Shown here: in pieces, positions 59,109 to 64,000 of the stretch
How the letters are laid out: the number at the start of each line of letters is the position of its first letter
How positions within the stretch are numbered: the stretch's first letter is position 1
Assembly (NCBI GenBank): GCA_000403475.2
Contig: KE159795.1
Location: 1,054,983 to 1,118,982, forward strand
Origin: Lachnospiraceae bacterium MD308
GTDB lineage: Bacteria; Bacillota; Clostridia; Lachnospirales; Lachnospiraceae
Reading direction: 5' to 3'
DNA: 64,000 nucleotides
Program-made: the position numbers and the translations under genes
The notes under the pieces: generated by a model
What the model was told of the DNA's origin: nothing
Seen by the model: only the letters and a program-made list of their open reading frames with translations
The model's database searches: none

Positions 59109-60050
59109 TTATATCACTGTTTTCCTTAAATTAGATTCAAACAGCCGGTTATATCCCAGCCAGTCATTACTATTCTTCTCCTTGAATATCTCTGTCAATG
59201 TCTGCATCTTAGCATCCGTACAATCCGCGAAATTAAGTGCCAGCGCTTCTGCAAGTGCCGGTTTTTTCGGCGAGCCATACTCAAGCTCCCCGTGATGGGC
59301 GATAATACAGTGCTTTAGCTCACTCGCCAGCCGCTCCGGAAAGTTCGGTATACTTCTTACCGCATCACTCATCATCTCCACACCGATTACAATATGTCCC
59401 AAAAGCTGACCGTCATCCGTGTAGTCATTTTCCGGAAACGAAGACAATTCCTTAACCTTTCCAATATCGTGACAGATTGCTGCCGTATAAAGCAAATCCC
59501 GGTTTAAGATCGGATAAGCTCCCACCATGTATTCACAGAACTTCACCACACTGAGCGTATGCTCCAGCAGCCCTCCGGAGAAACCGTGATGAACGCTTTT
59601 CGCAGCAGAATGTGCCTTGAATTTTTTTTCAAACGCTTCATCCTTTACAAAGTAAAACTCAACAACCTGACGGAGATAAGAATTCTCTATCCTGTTTATA
59701 TAACTGAGAAGTTCTTGATACATACCGTCTGTGCTTTTATCCGTTGTCGGCATATAATCTGCCGGCGCGTATTCCCCCTCTGTTGCTTTCCTGATCTGCC
59801 GGATGTTAAGCTGGAGATTATTATTGTATGTAATAACATCTCCGAACACCTCGATAAAATCATTCTCTACATAATCCGCAATCCCGTTAGAATTCGGGTC
59901 CCACACCTTGCCGTCAAGCGTTCCTGTCTTATCCTGCAAGATCAGATTATCATATGGTTTTCCATTCCTTGTCTCTGCAGAGCGCTTTCCTTTGCAGAGA
60001 TAAATATTGCGTATTGTCTCTCCCTCAACAAGGGTATTAATATATCTCAT
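59109..60050 (-). CDS. yhaM: 3'-5' exoribonuclease YhaM family
   Basis: A 313-residue protein. An N-terminal OB fold (residues 5-95, LQDKTGTLDGKVWDPNSNGI) precedes an HD domain with GGLLEHTLSVVKFCEYM, AAICHDIGKVKEL, GHIVIGVEMM and CIIAHHGELEYGSPKKP, including the metal ligands H, HD, H and H. Length and order match YhaM of Bacillus, which trims RNA ends. GAAAGGCATTTATA precedes the ATG. It is in an operon between the HtrA-like gene (13-base gap) and rlmD. Confidence 0.93.
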   Translation of the reverse strand: MRYINTLVEGETIRNIYLCKGKRSAETRNGKPYDNLILQDKTGTLDGKVWDPNSNGIADYVENDFIEVFGDVITYNNNLQLNIRQIRKATEGEYAPADYMPTTDKSTDGMYQELLSYINRIENSYLRQVVEFYFVKDEAFEKKFKAHSAAKSVHHGFSGGLLEHTLSVVKFCEYMVGAYPILNRDLLYTAAICHDIGKVKELSSFPENDYTDDGQLLGHIVIGVEMMSDAVRSIPNFPERLASELKHCIIAHHGELEYGSPKKPALAEALALNFADCTDAKMQTLTEIFKEKNSNDWLGYNRLFESNLRKTVI

Positions 60051-60063
60051 TATAAATGCCTTT

Positions 60064-61332
60064 CTATTTAACCTTTATTCTACTGCCAACGGTGACATTA
60101 AAATCAATATCCACATACTCGCCCCCGGTCCCCTGTCTTAAACCTTGAAGCTTAAATTGCGTCCCAACGATTTTATGAACAAGTATGCTGCGATAATTGG
60201 ACATACTGATAATATTCTGCCCATCGATTCCAACAATTATATCACCACTCTGAATGCCTGCTGCCATAGCCGGTGAATCTGGCTCTACCTCTTTGACATA
60301 TATGCCTTGAGGCATCCCCTTTTCCTCAAGTTCCTCCGTCACATCCATACCGCAGATTCCCGTATATGGTATTCCCGAACCATTAGACAAAAGCTCTATA
60401 CTTCTCTTGATTTCCGAGATTCCATACCCGACGATCCTTTGATTCCCTTCCTTTTCAAGAACCAACTGGCTAATCACACCTATAAGCTGTCCCCGTCGGT
60501 TAAAAATTGCCCCGCTGCCTTTATCATTGCCGGCAATATTCGTACTTATAAGCTTAAAACAGCCATCTGAAAGCTCTATGTATTCTTCATCCATAGTTAC
60601 TACGCCGTATCCGGATGCTTCATCCACTCCGTAAGGCCTGCCAAGAATAATCACTGTATCTCCGTTTTTTATTGAATTAGAACTCCCAATCTCCGCAGTC
60701 TTAATTTGAGACCAGGCAGCCTTATTGATATTATCTCTGAGAACAGCATATACCCCAAGCCCCAGATTAGAATCTCTCATCTTCTCTATAGCCGCACAAC
60801 TGCTCCCATCCGGAAATCCAACTTCAATATGCTCTCCTTCCTTCGCTGTCACAATATCTGAAAGAATCAACAGCTCCTTCCCATTATCTGCAATCAGTAT
60901 TCCGGCTTTACTCTCTGATCCCTTCTCCTTCGCCTCTTTATCAGGTATCCGGCTTACTGACACAATACTGCGTTTTGCTTTTATAGACTCTGTATTCAAA
61001 GTCTGAAGCACCTGACGGTAATCATCTTTCTCCGATTTCTTTTTTTCCTCTTCTTCCGGCTCTTTATCAGGCTGGTCTTCCTCTTCGTCTTTCGGAATCT
61101 CAACCTGTTTTGGATTGTTATTAACATGCGGTTCAATCCACGGAGTAAATGCACAAAAGACAACACTGGCTGCCGCCCCAAAGATCGCCCCACAGCCAAG
61201 AAGCCGCAAAATACCAACTTTCAGCCTTCTTCGGCTGACAGTTTCATCCTTGATAACCTCCTGTAAAAAAGAATACGCTTCCTGCCCCTTTTCCCCATCA
61301 ATATCTTCCCGTGGAATATTTTTCTCTTCCAT
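60064..61332 (-). CDS. HtrA/DegP-like membrane protein with degenerate protease domain
   Basis: A 422-residue protein from ATG 61332 (MEEKNIPREDIDGEKGQEAY) behind AAAGGAG. One membrane helix (about 42-62, LLGCGAIFGAAASVVFCAF), a Glu/Lys-rich linker (about 70-105), a trypsin-like domain (about 115-305) and a PDZ domain (about 325-415, EVEPDSPAMAAGIQSGDIIV). Of the triad only the Ser region is kept (NDKGSGAIFNRRGQLIGVIS); the His position reads LILSDIVTAKEG and the Asp position RDSNLGLGVYAV. It is likely a non-catalytic chaperone or scaffold. An excellent promoter precedes it. Confidence 0.85.
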   Translation of the reverse strand: MEEKNIPREDIDGEKGQEAYSFLQEVIKDETVSRRRLKVGILRLLGCGAIFGAAASVVFCAFTPWIEPHVNNNPKQVEIPKDEEEDQPDKEPEEEEKKKSEKDDYRQVLQTLNTESIKAKRSIVSVSRIPDKEAKEKGSESKAGILIADNGKELLILSDIVTAKEGEHIEVGFPDGSSCAAIEKMRDSNLGLGVYAVLRDNINKAAWSQIKTAEIGSSNSIKNGDTVIILGRPYGVDEASGYGVVTMDEEYIELSDGCFKLISTNIAGNDKGSGAIFNRRGQLIGVISQLVLEKEGNQRIVGYGISEIKRSIELLSNGSGIPYTGICGMDVTEELEEKGMPQGIYVKEVEPDSPAMAAGIQSGDIIVGIDGQNIISMSNYRSILVHKIVGTQFKLQGLRQGTGGEYVDIDFNVTVGSRIKVK

Positions 61333-61365
61333 TGATGCACGCATCTCCTTTGCAATCCTTATATT

Positions 61366-61394
61366 AGTATACATGAAAGGCTGCAAATGTTCAA
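61366..61394 (-). promoter_or_regulatory. Sigma-A promoter of the HtrA-like operon
   Basis: TTGAAC (61389-61394), 17 bases, TATACT (61366-61371) on the minus strand, about 30 bases before the start codon. The divergent mutS2 gene has a TAAAAT-type -10 about 40 bases before its ATG. Confidence 0.75.
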
Positions 61395-61465
61395 TATTTA
61401 TCCTTTTCTTTATCAGGCAAATAAGGTAAAATAGAATCTGATACACAAGAAAGGTTTGATGATAT

Positions 61466-63841
61466 ATGAATAAAAAGACATTGACGAAATTAGAATACGA
61501 TAAAATTATAGATTTACTCGCAGAACATGCCTCCTCCTTCAGCGGAAAAGAGCGGTGCAGACGACTAAAACCAAAGATCATAATTGAAGAGATTCAGACC
61601 GCCCAGGAAGAAACCTCGGCTGCATTTTCACGAATTGTAAAAAAAGGACGGCCTTCTTTCGGCGGTTGTAATCCGGTAAATGACTCCTTAAAACGTCTGG
61701 AGATCGCAGGCATCCTGGGAAGCGGTGAGCTTCTTCGTATCTGCAAACTGCTGGAATGCGCCGGCCATGCGAAATCCTACGGGCGCCGGGACAACGCTGA
61801 TGAAGGCGAGGACTGCCTTGATGTGTATTTTTCACGTCTTGAGCCAATAACCCCTCTCTCATCGGAAATCCGCAGATGTATCTTAGAGGAGGATGAAATC
61901 AGCGACGATGCGAGCTCCAATCTAAAACATATCCGGCGCTCCATCGGACAGATGAATGACAAGGTTCATTCCACCCTCTCCAGTCTGGTTAATGGCTCCC
62001 TGCGGACCTATCTTCAGGATGCGATCATTACTATGCGGGGCGACCGCTACTGCATCCCGGTCAAAGCCGAATACCGAAGTCAGGTCTCAGGTATGATCCA
62101 TGACCAGTCCTCCACTGGTTCTACCTTGTTTATTGAACCTATGGCAGTGGTAAAGCTGAACAATGACTTAAAAGAACTCTACGCGAAGGAACAGGAAGAA
62201 ATTCAGGTGATCCTCGCCCGGTTAAGCGCAGATGCAGCGGAGCATACAGACACAATCCGAAGCAATTACTCCGTACTGACTGAGCTTGATTTTATCTTTG
62301 CCAAAGGCGCCCTGGCCCTTGACATGAGCGCGAGTATGCCCATTTTTAATACAGAAGGACGTATCCATATAAGAGAGGGACGTCATCCGCTCTTAGAGCG
62401 CAAATCTGTAGTCCCCATTACGGTGACGCTGGGGGATGCCTTCGATCTTTTGATTGTCACAGGACCAAACACCGGCGGAAAGACCGTTTCCTTAAAAACG
62501 GTAGGGCTATTTACACTGATGGGTCAGGCAGGGCTTCACATCCCGGCACTGGACCGCTCTGAACTTGCCGTTTTCCATGACGTGTACGCAGATATCGGTG
62601 ATGAGCAGAGTATTGAGCAAAGTTTAAGTACATTTTCGTCTCATATGACGAATATCGTCTCATTTTTGAAGCATGTGGATGAACATTCTCTCGTACTTTT
62701 TGATGAACTTGGCGCCGGAACCGACCCGACAGAAGGAGCTGCCCTTGCAACTGCTATCTTAAACCATTTGCATGTACGGGGAATCCGCACCATGGCTACC
62801 ACCCATTACAGTGAGCTTAAAGTGTACGCGCTCTCTACAGAGGGTGTGGAGAATGCCTGCTGCGAATTCGATGTGGAAACACTCCGGCCTACGTATCATC
62901 TTCTAATCGGTATACCGGGCAAAAGCAATGCTTTTGCCATTGCAGGAAAGCTGGGACTTCCGAAAGAAATCATCGACGAGGCAAAATCACAGCTCACCGA
63001 GCAGGACGAGTCTTTCGAAGATCTTCTGACAGATTTAGAGTCAAGCCGCAGGACCATCAAGAAAGAGCAGTCAGAAATCGCTGCCTACAAACGCGAACTG
63101 GAGGCGTTAAAGCAGGAAGCAAAGAGAAAGCAGGAGAAATTAGAGGAGCAAAAGGAACGTATTATCCGGGAGGCTCATGAAAAAGCTCATAATATATTGG
63201 CAGAAGCAAAGGAAACTGCTGATGAAACCATGCGCAACTTTCATAAATTCGGCAAAGAGAATATCTCTGTCTCTGAGATGGAAAGGGAGCGGGAAAAGCT
63301 TCGTAAAAAGATGGAAGCCGCTCGCTCCGGCATGGTAAAAGAAGCTGAAAAACCGCGCAAAAACCACAAAGCCAGCGACTTTAAGCTCGGGGAATCCGTC
63401 CGGGTGCTCAGTATGAATCTGAACGGAACTGTCACTTCTCTTCCCGATTCCAAAGGAAATGTATCGGTACAGATGGGAATTCTGCGCTCACAAGTTCACA
63501 TTTCTGATTTGGAAATTATTGAAGAAAAGCCTTCTTACCTGCAAAAGTCCGCCGCACAGACGCGAAAAGGCAAGGTAAAGATGAGCAAAGCCTTATCTGT
63601 CAGCACAGAAATCAATCTTCTTGGCAAGACCGTTGACGAAGCTATCGCTGTGCTTGACAAATACCTTGATGATGCCAGCCTTGCACACTTAAGTTCTGTG
63701 CGCATTGTACACGGAAAGGGAACCGGCGCACTCCGGTCCGGAATCCACAATTACTTAAAACGGCAGAAGCACGTAAAATCCTTCCGTCTTGGCGCCTTCG
63801 GCGAGGGCGACGCAGGAGTGACGATCGCTGAGTTAAAATAA
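61466..63841 (+). CDS. mutS2: Endonuclease MutS2
   Basis: A 791-residue MutS2 protein, the normal length. The MutS-type core and lever (1-300) precede the ATPase domain with TGPNTGGKTVSLKTVGLFTL (about residue 333), LVLFDELGAGTDPTEGAALA and ATTHYSELKVYALS. A long coiled coil (about 515-625) and a KOW-like part follow, and the C-terminal Smr domain (about 715-791) shows EINLLGKTVDEAIAVLDKYL and VRIVHGKGTGALRSGIHNYL. It acts in ribosome rescue and suppression of recombination rather than mismatch repair. GAAAGG precedes the ATG. Confidence 0.95.
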   Translation: MNKKTLTKLEYDKIIDLLAEHASSFSGKERCRRLKPKIIIEEIQTAQEETSAAFSRIVKKGRPSFGGCNPVNDSLKRLEIAGILGSGELLRICKLLECAGHAKSYGRRDNADEGEDCLDVYFSRLEPITPLSSEIRRCILEEDEISDDASSNLKHIRRSIGQMNDKVHSTLSSLVNGSLRTYLQDAIITMRGDRYCIPVKAEYRSQVSGMIHDQSSTGSTLFIEPMAVVKLNNDLKELYAKEQEEIQVILARLSADAAEHTDTIRSNYSVLTELDFIFAKGALALDMSASMPIFNTEGRIHIREGRHPLLERKSVVPITVTLGDAFDLLIVTGPNTGGKTVSLKTVGLFTLMGQAGLHIPALDRSELAVFHDVYADIGDEQSIEQSLSTFSSHMTNIVSFLKHVDEHSLVLFDELGAGTDPTEGAALATAILNHLHVRGIRTMATTHYSELKVYALSTEGVENACCEFDVETLRPTYHLLIGIPGKSNAFAIAGKLGLPKEIIDEAKSQLTEQDESFEDLLTDLESSRRTIKKEQSEIAAYKRELEALKQEAKRKQEKLEEQKERIIREAHEKAHNILAEAKETADETMRNFHKFGKENISVSEMEREREKLRKKMEAARSGMVKEAEKPRKNHKASDFKLGESVRVLSMNLNGTVTSLPDSKGNVSVQMGILRSQVHISDLEIIEEKPSYLQKSAAQTRKGKVKMSKALSVSTEINLLGKTVDEAIAVLDKYLDDASLAHLSSVRIVHGKGTGALRSGIHNYLKRQKHVKSFRLGAFGEGDAGVTIAELK

Positions 63842-63853
63842 CAGGAGGAAACT

Positions 63854-64000
63854 ATGGTAAACAAGCAAAAAATCTTAATTGTAGATGATGATGAAAATAT
63901 TGCAGAGCTAATCTCTCTCTATCTGACAAAAGAATGTTTTGACACGATGACGGTCAACGACGGAGAACAGGCACTTGTAGCATACGATACCTACCAGCCC
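63854..64000 (+). CDS. Response regulator, cut by the window end
   Basis: ATG 63854 follows GGAGG by five bases and lies twelve bases after mutS2. The frame begins MVNKQKILIVDDDENIAELI, the acidic pocket of a receiver domain, and stays open through EQALVAYDTYQP to the window end. It is probably an OmpR-type regulator with its sensor kinase further right; only 49 codons are visible. Confidence 0.85.
   Translation, partial: MVNKQKILIVDDDENIAELISLYLTKECFDTMTVNDGEQALVAYDTYQP

Noticed and set aside
1-64000. tRNA, rRNA or CRISPR loci
   Set aside because: I looked for cloverleaf-like GTTCRA segments, rRNA signatures and regular spaced repeats and saw none convincing by eye; a covariance-model scan would be needed to exclude small RNAs.

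Overview
The window looks like the chromosome of a low-to-mid GC Gram-positive gut anaerobe, most likely a Lachnospiraceae-type Clostridia. The evidence is the housekeeping set at the right end (MutS2, YhaM, RlmD, a degenerate HtrA-like protein), strong AGGAGG-type ribosome sites on nearly every gene, and an HK97-type siphophage with several serine recombinases. The taxon is inferred from gene content; there is no rRNA or tRNA gene to confirm it. Almost everything before 61.4 kb reads on the minus strand.

Left accessory region (1-11.2 kb, AT-rich by eye): a frameshifted small membrane protein at the edge, a complete IS630-family element (480-1753) with a programmed-frameshift transposase, an orphan fragment resembling the C-terminal extension of clostridial RlmD/RumA proteins, a DinD homologue, a DUF262-HNH protein, an unknown protein with a PD-(D/E)XK-like motif behind a small XRE regulator, and a tightly packed five-gene nucleotide-processing cassette (6637-10764). 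The cassette holds a guanylate-kinase-like P-loop protein, a 2H-phosphoesterase-like protein, a nucleoside phosphorylase fused to TPR-like repeats, and two NUDIX hydrolases. I do not recognise this combination as a described system; it is the best candidate here for a new nucleotide-signalling or defence operon.

Prophage (about 11.2-50.7 kb, higher GC): read against its transcription it runs from two large serine recombinases plus a catalytic-domain-less third one, through lysis (amidase, holin), tail, head and packaging (portal, ClpP-like protease, HK97 capsid, terminases), accessory enzymes (gamma-glutamylcyclotransferase, amidoligase, two DNA methyltransferases), to replication and recombination (SNF2 helicase, VRR-NUC, D5-type primase-helicase, family A polymerase, DUF2815, DUF2800) and a sigma-like regulator. 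A Vat/CatB-type acetyltransferase with its own promoter, leader peptide, RBS-enclosing inverted repeat and terminator sits as a moron between the tail chaperone and tape-measure genes. The tail chaperone carries a classical -1 slippery site. A 45-bp two-part repeat lies near both ends of the prophage, and a 35-bp-arm inverted repeat beside the primase gene is a candidate replication origin. No CI-like repressor is visible.

Right chromosomal part (50.8-64 kb): an ABC-2 exporter operon with a winged-helix regulator, controlled from a MerR-type long-spacer promoter with a perfect 12-bp palindrome and an adjacent double-MerR-domain regulator; a run of small stress/ligand-binding genes (GyrI-like, DUF3795, SRPBCC, VOC, XRE with zinc ribbon); fragments (DUF3788-like, a truncated ABC permease paralogue); then an HtrA-like/YhaM/RlmD operon divergent from mutS2 and a response regulator cut by the window end.
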